The notes beneath the pieces are model-generated. The model was not told where the DNA came from. It saw only the letters and a program-made list of their open reading frames with translations, and ran no database searches. A program made the position numbers and the translations under genes. From positions 1 to 64,000 of the forward strand of contig JASJDM010000031.1 of the NCBI GenBank assembly GCA_030065125.1: 64,000 nucleotides of DNA. Direction: 5' to 3'. Positions 52,092-60,367 of the stretch are shown piece after piece. Each line of letters starts with the position of its first letter. Within the stretch, counting starts at the first letter, position 1. The DNA is from Lysobacterales bacterium. Its GTDB lineage: Bacteria > Pseudomonadota > Gammaproteobacteria > Xanthomonadales > SZUA-38.

Positions 52092-53159
52092 ATGAGCCGA
52101 GAACACTTTCCACCTGACCAGGTCGAGCGGGAACTACCCGACGTGGCTGCCGCGGTCGAGATGCTTGGCGAGAGAGACCCGTCGTTTCTGCGCTATGTGC
52201 GGATGCGGCGCTCGGCCTTTGAACAGGCCTTCGGTACCGACCATGGCCAGTGCCTGGACAAGGCAGAGAAAGCCCTGCAGCTGGCCTACGCCCGATTCGC
52301 CCTGCGGCATGGCTCCTGGGGCGGGGACCTGCACCACTACCACAACGAAGACCACGCCCTGGAAATCCTGTCCGACCGCATCAATTACCTGTGTGAAAAA
52401 GCCGGCGACGGCCAGCTGCAGCCGCTGGACTGGGTCATGCTGACCCTGTTCGGGGCCATGCACGACCTGCGACAGCGGGAGGCGCCCAATCACGAGAACA
52501 TGGTGGGGTCCAACGAGTCGGCCAGCATCGACGAGGCCCACCGCATCCTGGAGCTGGCGGGCTTCGACCGCGAAGCCGACGAGGTGATTTTCGAAGACCT
52601 TGAACTGATGATTGCCGGCAGCACCTTCAACGTTCAGCCCAGGCAGAACCCCAATATCGTGCCGGCCGAAGCCGCCGCCACCTGCGGTGCGCTGGCGCCC
52701 ACGCTGGTGGAGGAGCTGAACCAGAATAACCCGGACTGGCGCGACGACCCCATGCTGGAGCGCCGGGTCCGCCTGACGCTGATCGCCTCGGACCTGGATA
52801 CCGCCAACGTGGCGGAACCCATGATCAAATACGCCCGCAGCGCGGTCCGGCTGTGCAAGGAAATCGAGTTCCGCTGCGGCCGGGACCTGGACACCACGGG
52901 CTCAGCAGGAGCGGTTTACGGGTTCCTGACCAAGGGTCAGGAGACCTACTTTTTCGACCTGCACCAGTTCGACTCGCCCCTGGGCAACCAGATTCTGGGC
53001 CCCATGAAAGAGAAGAACTCGGCCACGGTCACGGCGCTGACCCAGCACATCCGCGACACCTTTGGCGAAGTACCGGGGCCCGACATCACCGGCCGCATGA
53101 TCGTCGATGAGTTCATGCACAAAGCCTCTGAACTCAGTGGACGTGCAGCCACAATGTAA
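52092..53159 (+). CDS. HD-domain-like predicted phosphohydrolase
   Basis: A 355-residue soluble protein. The pattern HHYHNEDHALEIL (about 85-97), then LFGAMHDLRQREAPNHENM (about 120-138) with a consecutive His-Asp, and later DLELMIAGS, fits an HD/PDEase-like metal-dependent phosphohydrolase, but I cannot place it in a named subfamily. The remainder is helical. ATG 52092 is the likely start; the frame extends upstream to 52023 (TTG), where an AAGGGG lies close by. It overlaps the convergent dtd gene by 26 bases. No partner gene suggests a substrate. Confidence 0.65.
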   Translation: MSREHFPPDQVERELPDVAAAVEMLGERDPSFLRYVRMRRSAFEQAFGTDHGQCLDKAEKALQLAYARFALRHGSWGGDLHHYHNEDHALEILSDRINYLCEKAGDGQLQPLDWVMLTLFGAMHDLRQREAPNHENMVGSNESASIDEAHRILELAGFDREADEVIFEDLELMIAGSTFNVQPRQNPNIVPAEAAATCGALAPTLVEELNQNNPDWRDDPMLERRVRLTLIASDLDTANVAEPMIKYARSAVRLCKEIEFRCGRDLDTTGSAGAVYGFLTKGQETYFFDLHQFDSPLGNQILGPMKEKNSATVTALTQHIRDTFGEVPGPDITGRMIVDEFMHKASELSGRAATM

Positions 53160-53574
53160 CCGGGCCGTCGTTCACCAGCCCCACCTGCATATCCGCGCCA
53201 AACACACCGCTGCCCACGGTCGGGTAGGTGGCCTGAGCTTCTGACACCATGGCTTCGAACAGGCGCTGGCCCAGCTCCGGCGGCGCCGCGGTGCTGAATC
53301 CCGGCCGGTTGCCCTTGCGGGTGTCCGCCGCCAGGGTGAACTGGGGCACCAGCAGCAGACCACCCTGAATGTCCCGCAGGGAAAGATTCATCCGACCCTG
53401 GTCGTCCGGGAACACCCGGTAATTGAGCAGCCGCTCCAGCAGGCGCCGCATCTGCGCCTCGCCGTCCCCGGGCTCCACCCCCACCAGCACCATCAGTCCG
53501 GTTTCGATGGCGCCCACCCGTTCGCCGTTGATGTCCACCCAGGCCTCGCTGACCCGCTGCAACAGACCAATCAC
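53134..53574 (-). CDS. dtd: D-aminoacyl-tRNA deacylase
   Basis: A 146-residue homodimeric enzyme that removes D-amino acids mischarged on tRNA, and glycine from tRNA-Ala. It begins MIGLLQRVSEAWV and has the family motifs VPQFTLAADT (usual SQFTL) and NDGPVTLWL (usual NxGPVT). Length is exactly typical (145-147). It is convergent with the HD-like gene with a 26-base overlap. The SQFTL serine is replaced by proline; since the family uses substrate 2'-OH and backbone contacts for catalysis, activity is still expected. Confidence 0.93.
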   Translation of the reverse strand: MIGLLQRVSEAWVDINGERVGAIETGLMVLVGVEPGDGEAQMRRLLERLLNYRVFPDDQGRMNLSLRDIQGGLLLVPQFTLAADTRKGNRPGFSTAAPPELGQRLFEAMVSEAQATYPTVGSGVFGADMQVGLVNDGPVTLWLHVH

Positions 53575-53841
53575 TGTCAGAATTTTCCTACAGGAATCGA
53601 AGCGGGCATCTTACAGGACGACGGCCCAAATGCCGTGGTGATAACCCGACCACCCGGGGACAATAGTCAGCACAGGGATGGAAGCAATTGGGGATAGGAC
53701 CCCGGACACCAGCCGGGTTGCCAGGGACGGCATTTTCCCCCGATGGCTTCTATCCTGACCGAGTCGGCACGCTGTGCCATTCCCAGTCTGAAATCCGCCG
53801 GCCCCTTTGCTAAGGTAGCTCCTGCCGCCGCGAGCCTGCCG

Positions 53842-54720
53842 ATGACCACCCAGGGCCGAATTCTCCAAACCTTGCTTACGCTGATTGGCCGACTGCCGCT
53901 GCGCCTGAACCGGGCGCTGGGCGCGTTGTTCGGCTGGCTGTTTCTGCTGCTGCCCAACCGCACCCGCAACGTGGCCCGCCGCAACCTGGAGCTGTGTTTC
54001 CAGGACTCCGGCGAGCAGCAGGCCCTGCTGCGGGCCAATATGTTCAACACCGGCCGCGGCTTCATGGAGCTGGCCTGGTTCTGGACCCGGCCGCGGGAGC
54101 AGGTACTGAAGCTGGTCAACCAGGTCCACGGCCTGGAGCATCTCACCGCAGGCGTGGAGAGCGGCAACGGCGTTCTGCTGGCGGCACCCCACCTGGGCGC
54201 CTGGGAACTGCTGTGCCAGTTCCTCTCCACCCAGGGCCACTGCACCTTTCTCTACCGGGAGCCCAAAGACTCGGGCATCGAGGAGGTGGTGACCAGGGGC
54301 AGGGAGCGGCTGGGGGCCGACCTGGTCCAGGCCGGCGGCCGCGGCGTGCGGGAGCTTTTCCGGGCATTAAAGAAGGGCAACATCGTGGGCATCCTGCCCG
54401 ACCAGCAGCCCAAGCGCGGACAGGGTGAGTTTTCGCCGTTCTTTGGCATCCCGGCATTAACCATGGTGCTGTTTTCCAAGATGGCCAGCAAAACCGACGC
54501 CCCCCTGGTATTTGCCTTCGCCCGGCGCCTGCCCGGCACCCAGGGATTCGACATTCATTTCATTCCCGGCGACGAGACCATCCGGGACAAGGACCTGGCC
54601 ACCTCGGTGGCGGCGCTGAACGCCCAGGTGGAAGCCTGCGTGCGCATGGCGCCTGAGCAGTACCAGTGGGGCTACAAGCGGTTTTCCATCCGGCCCGAGG
54701 GTGAGGAAAAGCTCTACTGA
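53842..54720 (+). CDS. LpxL/HtrB-type lipid A acyltransferase
   Basis: A 292-residue inner-membrane acyltransferase that adds a secondary acyl chain to Kdo2-lipid A or a related lipid, using acyl-ACP. A hydrophobic N-terminal anchor (about 25-40) is followed by NVARRNLELCF, the catalytic HLGAWE (His117, Glu122), YREPKDSGIEEVV, and LPDQQPKRGQGEFSPFFG, all typical of the LpxL/LpxM family. The frame is open from an earlier ATG at 53743, but family similarity begins at the ATG 53842. The exact acyl donor is not predictable. The gene stands alone. Confidence 0.88.
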   Translation: MTTQGRILQTLLTLIGRLPLRLNRALGALFGWLFLLLPNRTRNVARRNLELCFQDSGEQQALLRANMFNTGRGFMELAWFWTRPREQVLKLVNQVHGLEHLTAGVESGNGVLLAAPHLGAWELLCQFLSTQGHCTFLYREPKDSGIEEVVTRGRERLGADLVQAGGRGVRELFRALKKGNIVGILPDQQPKRGQGEFSPFFGIPALTMVLFSKMASKTDAPLVFAFARRLPGTQGFDIHFIPGDETIRDKDLATSVAALNAQVEACVRMAPEQYQWGYKRFSIRPEGEEKLY

Positions 54721-54834
54721 TCCCGGCTGACGGCACTGCCGCCGCGCTAGCCATTGCAATCGCCGAAACCCCGGACTGAGAATCGCCGGCCGTGCCCCAG
54801 GGGCTAACGGGTGGGACTCCCCAGGTCAAAACGG

Positions 54835-55413
54835 TCATTCCGGCGCGTACTCTCCCTGGTCGTTCAGCTGGGTCTGCAGCCAGGACCGCGCAAACCGCCA
54901 ATGGCGTCCCACCGTGGCCGTCCCGATGCCCAGGGTTTCGGCAGTCTCCTCAATGTTGAGACCGGCTATGTAGCGCAGGTCAACCACCCGGGCCGCGGTC
55001 TCGTTGATCTTCTCGAGTTCCTGCATGGCCCGGTCCAGATCAAGCCAGTCCGGGTAGTTGGCCGGCACCGGTACGGACACCAGGTCGAGGCCCACCGGCG
55101 TCTGCCCTGATCCCCTTTTTTCGCTCAGCTTTCTCCGGACGTGATCCACCACCACCCGGCGAATCAGCCGGGCGACGATGGCAAAAAAATGGCCCCGACT
55201 CTGCCAGTCGGTGCTGCGCTGGCCGGCCAGTCTGATGTAGGCCTCGTTCACCAGCTCGGTGGTTTGCAGGGTAGCGCGGCCCTGGCGGGCCAGGCTGGCT
55301 GAGGCAATGTTCTTGAGATGGGGATAAACCAGTTCCAGCGCGCGGGCCCGCGAATCCGGGTCGTCATGATTCCAGCCTTCGAGTATGCGGGTAATGTCCT
55401 GTTCGGTGTCCAT
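54835..55413 (-). CDS. ECF-type sigma factor divergent from peptide export genes
   Basis: A 192-residue ECF sigma factor of the same broad type as the one at 21299. Region 2 (about 25-95) contains TELVNEAYIRL and GHFFAIVARLIRRVVVDHVR. Region 4 (about 130-180) contains RYIAGLNIEETAETLGIGTATV. No anti-sigma factor or kinase lies beside it. It is divergent from the HlyD adaptor gene, with starts 65 bases apart, so it is a good candidate regulator of the peptide-export cluster (inference). A simple test is whether the cluster promoter shares a motif with this gene's promoter. Confidence 0.87.
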   Translation of the reverse strand: MDTEQDITRILEGWNHDDPDSRARALELVYPHLKNIASASLARQGRATLQTTELVNEAYIRLAGQRSTDWQSRGHFFAIVARLIRRVVVDHVRRKLSEKRGSGQTPVGLDLVSVPVPANYPDWLDLDRAMQELEKINETAARVVDLRYIAGLNIEETAETLGIGTATVGRHWRFARSWLQTQLNDQGEYAPE

Positions 55414-55478
55414 GGTGGTGCGATCAAAAAAAACTGCCTATGACGCGTCTGCCGGGTAGATCCATAGAAGCAGAAATC

Positions 55479-56732
55479 ATGTCTTCGCTATTTCGTAAAC
55501 AAGCGCTGGACGCCCAGGGACGACAAGGCCTGGGCCCCGTTGTCCTTGCAACGCCGCTGTCGTCTCGAATCTGGACGGCGGCGGCTGTGCTGATCGTGGC
55601 CATGCTAGTGCTTTTCCTGTGTACGGCAAGTTATGCCCGCCGGGAGACGGTGTCTGGGTTCCTCTCTACAGACCAGGGGGTATTGCGGGTATACGCGGGA
55701 CGGGAGGGCGTAATCGATCAGATCCTGGTGAGCGAAGGCGAACGGGTCAACCGGGGAGACGTGCTGATGACCCTGCGCAGCGACCCCTGGACAGCGGGCC
55801 ATCGCCCGTTCAACCAGCTGTTGCTCAGTGAGCTGGAATCCGAGAAACAGAACGTGGAGGCTGAGCTGAAGGCAGAGCGCAGCCTGGCCGCGCGGCGGAC
55901 TCGGCAACTCGAGCGGGACGGCCTTGCGGAGCAAAGCCGCCTGGAGCAGCTGGACCGTCGGCGGGAGCTGGCGCGCCAGCAGCTGACCATTCGCCGGGAG
56001 CAGGAATTCCGGGGTCGCCGGCTGGTTGATCAGGGCCATCTGTCCCAGCGCGATTGGCAGGCTCTGCAGCTGGCGGGGTTGGAAGCGGGCATGCTGCTGG
56101 AAGCGCTTGAACTGGAAAGCATCGCCATCGAGCAGAAACGTGAGCAGATCAGGTCTGCCCTGCAGCGCGTACCGCTGGAACTCTCCCAGACCGAGTCCCG
56201 GCTAAGGTCCCGGCTGAGCCAGCTCAACCAGGAACTGTTGAGAGGCGAGCTGAGCAGCGGGGTTTCAATTCGCGCGCCGCGCTCCGGCCGCGTCACTGCC
56301 ATTTCGCTCTCACCCGGTCAGCGCACCAGTGCAGCTCAGCCGCTGGCCTCTATTGTTCCTGCCGCTGCGCCGCTGGTGGCGAGGCTGCTGGTGCCGACAC
56401 GCTCAGCCGGGTTTCTGCGGCCGGGGCAGGTGGTCCAGATCAGGCTTGATGCTTTTCCGTATCAGAAGTACGGCATGCAGCGGGCTCGAATCAGTGAGAT
56501 TTCGTCAACCGTAATGGCGGCTTCTCAACTTCCGCCAGCAGCGCAATTGGCGGAGCCCTCTTACCTGGTCACCGCCCGTATCGACCGGCCCTACCTGGGG
56601 GCCAAAGGCGAGCAGCTGTCGTTGCGCCCGGAAATGAGACTGGCCGCCGACATCGTGCTGGATCGTCGCCGGGTGGTGGAGTGGTTGTTCGAGCCGCTGA
56701 TCGCAGCCAGGCGGAGGTCCGGGAACGGATGA
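55479..56732 (+). CDS. HlyD-family membrane fusion protein
   Basis: A 417-residue periplasmic adaptor for a type I-like peptide exporter. A cytoplasmic N-terminus is followed by one membrane segment (about 32-52: IWTAAAVLIVAMLVLFL), a lipoyl half-motif (GREGVIDQILVSEGERVNRGDVLM), a long coiled coil (about 110-235), the second lipoyl half (GVSIRAPRSGRVTAISLSPG) and a C-terminal beta-barrel. The overall order is that of bacteriocin-export adaptors (McbF/CvaA-like). ATG 55479 follows an agaag site; ATG 55440 in frame is possible. Its stop overlaps the ABC-transporter start by four bases (ATGA). Confidence 0.9.
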   Translation: MSSLFRKQALDAQGRQGLGPVVLATPLSSRIWTAAAVLIVAMLVLFLCTASYARRETVSGFLSTDQGVLRVYAGREGVIDQILVSEGERVNRGDVLMTLRSDPWTAGHRPFNQLLLSELESEKQNVEAELKAERSLAARRTRQLERDGLAEQSRLEQLDRRRELARQQLTIRREQEFRGRRLVDQGHLSQRDWQALQLAGLEAGMLLEALELESIAIEQKREQIRSALQRVPLELSQTESRLRSRLSQLNQELLRGELSSGVSIRAPRSGRVTAISLSPGQRTSAAQPLASIVPAAAPLVARLLVPTRSAGFLRPGQVVQIRLDAFPYQKYGMQRARISEISSTVMAASQLPPAAQLAEPSYLVTARIDRPYLGAKGEQLSLRPEMRLAADIVLDRRRVVEWLFEPLIAARRRSGNG

Positions 56733-58816
56733 GCCTGGAGCTGTCACTGGTTAAGCGGCGCAGGACTCCCGTGGTACTGCAGGCTGAAGCCTCGGAATGT
56801 GGACTCGCCTGCCTGGCCATGATTGCCTCTCGTTTCGGCAATCGGGTCGGCCTGGCCTCCCTGCGCCGCACGCTCTCGGTTTCCGTCAAAGGCGCGAGCC
56901 TTGAGCAGCTGATGGGTATGGCGCGGCAGCTGAAACTCTCTGCCCGGGCGCTGCAGCTGGAATTGGACGAGCTGGGTGAGCTGGACTGCCCCTGCGTCCT
57001 GCACTGGGATTTCAATCATTTCGTGGTGCTTGAGTCGGTGCGTGGCGACCGCATTGCCATCATAGACCCCGCGGTGGGGCTTCGACGGCTGTCGGCCTCC
57101 GAGGTGGGGCGAAGCTTTACCGGTGTCGCCCTGGAGCTGAAGCCGGCGCCGGAGTTTGAAGTCCGCCAGCCTGAGCAGCGCCTCGGGCTTGGGGTCTTCC
57201 TGCAAGGCGCGCGGGGCCTGAAGTCCAGCCTGGCCCAGGTGCTGGTGTTGTCCCTGACCATTCAGGTGCTGGCTCTGCTGGCACCGTTCTATTCACAGCT
57301 GGTGATCGACGAGGTCGTGGTTTCCAGTGATCGCGATCTTTTGCTGGTGCTGGCCCTGGGGTTCGGCCTGGTCGCGCTGGTCAATGTCGGCGTGTCCGCG
57401 CTCCGATCATGGGTCATCCTGATCCTGGGCAGCCGGCTGGGCTTCGAGTGGGTGGGGCGATTGTTCCACCACCTGCTGTCGCTGCCGTCGGCCTATTTCG
57501 AGAAGCGCCATGTGGGTGACGTGGTGTCCAGGTTTGGCTCCATAGGCGCCGTCCAAAACCTGACCACCACCACCGCCGTGGAAGCGGTAGTGGACGGCGT
57601 CATGGTCAGCACTACGCTGGTGGTGATGCTGCTGTACAGCCCCGGGCTGACCGGCCTGGTTCTGGCTGTCACGCTGATGTACGCGCTGACACGGGCGCTG
57701 ATGCATCAGCCCATGCGCGATGCGTCCCAGGATGCGCTGGTCAAGGGCGCCCGGGAAAACACCCACTTCATCGAGTCCCTGCGCGCCATTTCCACCATCA
57801 AAGCGCTGTCCGGCGAACAGAAGCGGGAGAGCCTGTGGCAAAACCGGCTGGCGGAGAAAGTGAACGCGGGGATTCGGGTGGGAAGGTTGGGGCTGGGTCA
57901 ATCCCTGCTGTCACAGGTGCTTTTCGGCGCGGAGGGCATCGCGGTTATCTACCTCGGTGCCCTGCGAGTGCTCGATCAGCAGTTCACCGTGGGTATGTTG
58001 ATGGCGTTCATGGCCTACAAGGGACAGTTCTCCGGCCGTGCCGCGGCGCTTATCGACAAGGTGTTCCAGTTTCGCATGGCGAGGATTCATCTTGATCGAC
58101 TGGCCGACATTGTGCTGGCCGAACCGGAAACCCCAAAAGAGGACCGGCCCACGCCCTCCGGTGCCTGTTCGGTCGCGGGGCGCCTGGAATCCCGGGATCT
58201 GTGGTACCGGTATTCCGACTTTGATCCCTGGATACTGCGCGATACCCACCTGGTGATTGAAGCAGGAGAGTGCGTGGTGCTCACCGGTCCGTCGGGGTGC
58301 GGCAAAAGCACCCTGCTCAAGCTGATGATGGGGCTGCTGGACCCGACCCGGGGCCAGCTGCTGGTGGACGGACGGCCGCTGTCCCGGCTGGATCGGGTGA
58401 GCTACCGGGCCCAGACCGGTGGGGTTTTGCAAAACGATCGACTGGTGTCCGGCACCCTGGCTGAAAACATTTCATTCTTCGACCCCAGCCCGGACAACCG
58501 CCGCGTATCCGCCTGCGCCAGGCTGGCTGAAATCAGCAGCGAAATCGACACCATGCCCATGGGATACCAGACCCGGGTGGGGGACCTGGGCAGCTCCCTG
58601 TCCGGCGGCCAGGTCCAGCGTATCCTGCTGGCCCGGGCTCTGTATCGACGCCCCCGCATCCTGTTCCTGGATGAGTCCTCCAGCCACCTGGATGTGCGCA
58701 CCGAAAAACGTATTGCCCAGACGCTGCGCTACCTGAAAACCACCCGGGTCCTGGTGGCTCACCGGCCCGAGACAATCCGGGCTGCCGACCGGGTCATTCA
58801 GCTGGAGGGAGGTTGA
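56729..58816 (+). CDS. Peptidase-containing ABC exporter for double-glycine peptides
   Basis: A 695-residue PCAT-type transporter that cleaves a double-glycine leader and exports the peptide. The N-terminal C39 peptidase (about 12-135) keeps its triad: Cys24 in SECGLAC, His97 in WDFNHF, Asp113 in IIDPAVG. Six membrane helices follow (about 160-435). The ATPase domain has Walker A GPSGCGKST, a Q-loop region, signature LSGGQVQRILLARAL, Walker B ILFLDESS and switch His in VAHRPE. All catalytic residues are present. The cognate substrates are very likely the two GG-leader peptides encoded 0.9-1.5 kb downstream. It closely follows the HlyD gene (ATGA overlap) and overlaps the CPBP protease by one base. 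Confidence 0.95.
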   Translation: MSLELSLVKRRRTPVVLQAEASECGLACLAMIASRFGNRVGLASLRRTLSVSVKGASLEQLMGMARQLKLSARALQLELDELGELDCPCVLHWDFNHFVVLESVRGDRIAIIDPAVGLRRLSASEVGRSFTGVALELKPAPEFEVRQPEQRLGLGVFLQGARGLKSSLAQVLVLSLTIQVLALLAPFYSQLVIDEVVVSSDRDLLLVLALGFGLVALVNVGVSALRSWVILILGSRLGFEWVGRLFHHLLSLPSAYFEKRHVGDVVSRFGSIGAVQNLTTTTAVEAVVDGVMVSTTLVVMLLYSPGLTGLVLAVTLMYALTRALMHQPMRDASQDALVKGARENTHFIESLRAISTIKALSGEQKRESLWQNRLAEKVNAGIRVGRLGLGQSLLSQVLFGAEGIAVIYLGALRVLDQQFTVGMLMAFMAYKGQFSGRAAALIDKVFQFRMARIHLDRLADIVLAEPETPKEDRPTPSGACSVAGRLESRDLWYRYSDFDPWILRDTHLVIEAGECVVLTGPSGCGKSTLLKLMMGLLDPTRGQLLVDGRPLSRLDRVSYRAQTGGVLQNDRLVSGTLAENISFFDPSPDNRRVSACARLAEISSEIDTMPMGYQTRVGDLGSSLSGGQVQRILLARALYRRPRILFLDESSSHLDVRTEKRIAQTLRYLKTTRVLVAHRPETIRAADRVIQLEGG

Positions 58817-59643
58817 TGGATTGGCACGAGGGGTTTCGAAGGATCCGGGTTTGGCATTGCGTGTTCTTGTTTCTGGTCCCAAAGGTGCTGGAAGCGTTAC
58901 TTATGGAGTATGCCTCGACTCCACAATGGAGTCTGTTCGTCAACTCCATGGTGCTATACCCGATTCCGTTCACACTATTTCTGGTCTGCGCAACGGTGAT
59001 TTTGAGAGACATTGGCCTTTCCTGGGGTGCCTTTTTTGGCCGCCCGAAGGACATCAAGTCTTTGGGCGTACTTGCTCTCTTTCCGGCAAAGCCCGGACTC
59101 TACGTTGCCGTAATTGGCATCCAGATCTATACGCTCCAACGCCTTGGCTTCCATGTCGTTGACGCCCAGAGCTACAACTCCGAAGGGGTTCCGGGCCAAG
59201 CCTGCCCGGTCGGAATTATCGCTCATTGGAAACACGCTGTTTTCTATCTCAGCACAGGAATTCTTGCCCCTATTCAGGAGGAGATTCTTTACCGGGGATT
59301 TGTCCTCTCCTGGCTCGCGGTAAGATTCGGAAATACGATCGCTGTGATCCTCAGCTCCATTGTCTTTGGGTTCGCCCACCAATTCGTCCAGGTGCCCACC
59401 CGCGCTGCAACGGGTCTGCTGGAGGGTGTTGCTCGCGTTTACTATCGAACGCTCTGGATTCCAATAGCACTACATATCGCCAATAACGCTGTGTTTTCGG
59501 AAGTGATCGTTAATTGCCTCAAGGTAGATACAGTTCCTTTCGCCCCAATGACCCACCTTTGGTATTACCTTCTGATTCTCGGCTTTTGCCTGGTTTGCCT
59601 GGCTGCTCCTGCCCTTCTCAGGCCCCAATGTGATGATCGATAA
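58816..59643 (+). CDS. CPBP-family intramembrane protease, possible immunity factor
   Basis: A 275-residue polytopic membrane protein with the CPBP/Abi (CAAX protease-like) motifs: EEILYRGF (about 155-162), a conserved His in FGFAHQF and a second in LHIANN. About six to seven hydrophobic segments are seen. In bacteriocin clusters such proteins often act as self-immunity factors or help process peptides; which applies here is not known. The ATG shares one base with the exporter stop. By eye it is less G+C-rich than its neighbours, a possible sign of transfer. Confidence 0.82.
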   Translation: MDWHEGFRRIRVWHCVFLFLVPKVLEALLMEYASTPQWSLFVNSMVLYPIPFTLFLVCATVILRDIGLSWGAFFGRPKDIKSLGVLALFPAKPGLYVAVIGIQIYTLQRLGFHVVDAQSYNSEGVPGQACPVGIIAHWKHAVFYLSTGILAPIQEEILYRGFVLSWLAVRFGNTIAVILSSIVFGFAHQFVQVPTRAATGLLEGVARVYYRTLWIPIALHIANNAVFSEVIVNCLKVDTVPFAPMTHLWYYLLILGFCLVCLAAPALLRPQCDDR

Positions 59644-59742
59644 ATAGCGCTGGGGGCGCGTTTCATTTTGAACAGCAGTGGCAGGGATGCCGCGTCAGAC
59701 ATGGAGGTCGGCTGTTCACTTCATCTCATCAAGGAGGAAACG

Positions 59743-59952
59743 ATGAAAACGCTTAAACCCCATCAAGTTCGACAGGTCTCTGGAGGCTGGCTCGATCCTG
59801 ACAATGTATACGAAGTACCGGATACCACGCTTCCGGACCCAAGGCCCGAAGCCGTAATCCAGCCCCCGGTCACATTGCCGGTACCGGTGGCGGGATATTC
59901 GGGTACCCGTTGCGTTTACCCGCGATCGGACGTCGTCCAGGACGACTTTTAA
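59743..59952 (+). CDS. Double-glycine leader peptide A, proline-rich core
   Basis: A 69-residue peptide precursor. AAGGAGG precedes ATG 59743 by six bases. The 15-residue leader MKTLKPHQVRQVSGG fits the double-glycine type: Leu at -12, Val at -7, Val at -4, Gly-Gly at -2/-1, resembling microcin leaders (LTxxE-VSGG). The predicted core has 54 residues, is acidic, proline-rich (about eleven Pro) and has a single Cys, so one intramolecular disulfide cannot form. Start and export fit the adjacent C39 exporter. No modification enzyme is nearby. Function could be bacteriocin, signal or matrix peptide. It is too short and too different to name. Confidence 0.8.
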   Translation: MKTLKPHQVRQVSGGWLDPDNVYEVPDTTLPDPRPEAVIQPPVTLPVPVAGYSGTRCVYPRSDVVQDDF

Positions 59953-59977
59953 GCAACATGCAAAAGGAATTGAAGAC

Positions 59978-60301
59978 ATGAATGAACTCAACCCCCAACA
60001 AATTTCTCTGGTATCTGGTGGCAATGGAAATCAGTGCCATTGCTCAGACGGAGCGGACGTCCAGGTGAGCACCTCGAGAGGCGTTAGTGTAAACACCAAC
60101 ACGCGGAACCTCGGCCAGGACCTCTACGACACCTGGGCCGGCGTTGTCGACGCCACCTCACGCATCGGCGAAGACTCCGGAATTTTTCCGGCTATCCAGT
60201 CAGCCAGCGATGCCATCGGTTCCGCCCATGACCGGGCTGTCGACCGGGTTAGCCGCTGGATGGAAGCGGCCACCACAAGCTTTCTCCGGGTTGATCCCTG
60301 A
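59978..60301 (+). CDS. Double-glycine leader peptide B, helical core
   Basis: A 107-residue peptide precursor with leader MNELNPQQISLVSGG, matching peptide A as L-x-P-x-Q-[VI]-x-x-V-S-G-G. The core of 92 residues starts with a CHC-containing segment (NGNQCHCSDGA) and then becomes amphipathic and helical (ASDAIGSAHDRAVDRVSRWMEAA), which could insert in membranes. An AAAGGA site precedes the ATG at a longer than ideal distance. It follows peptide A by 25 bases, so the two may act together, as in two-peptide bacteriocins. It does not resemble a known bacteriocin core. Confidence 0.8.
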   Translation: MNELNPQQISLVSGGNGNQCHCSDGADVQVSTSRGVSVNTNTRNLGQDLYDTWAGVVDATSRIGEDSGIFPAIQSASDAIGSAHDRAVDRVSRWMEAATTSFLRVDP

Positions 60302-60310
60302 CCCGCTTTC

Positions 60311-60352
60311 GGGGCCGGCCCAGGCCACAGCTGGGCCGGCCCCGCCCTTTTT
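60311..60352 (+). terminator. Strong intrinsic terminator or attenuator
   Basis: Perfect 13-bp G+C-rich arms GGGGCCGGCCCAG (60311-60323) and CTGGGCCGGCCCC (60331-60343), loop of seven, then gccc and TTTTT (60348-60352). It starts nine bases after the peptide B stop and ends directly before the ribosome site of the next gene, so downstream expression would depend on readthrough. Confidence 0.88.
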
Positions 60353-60367
60353 GGAGGAGAAGATTAC

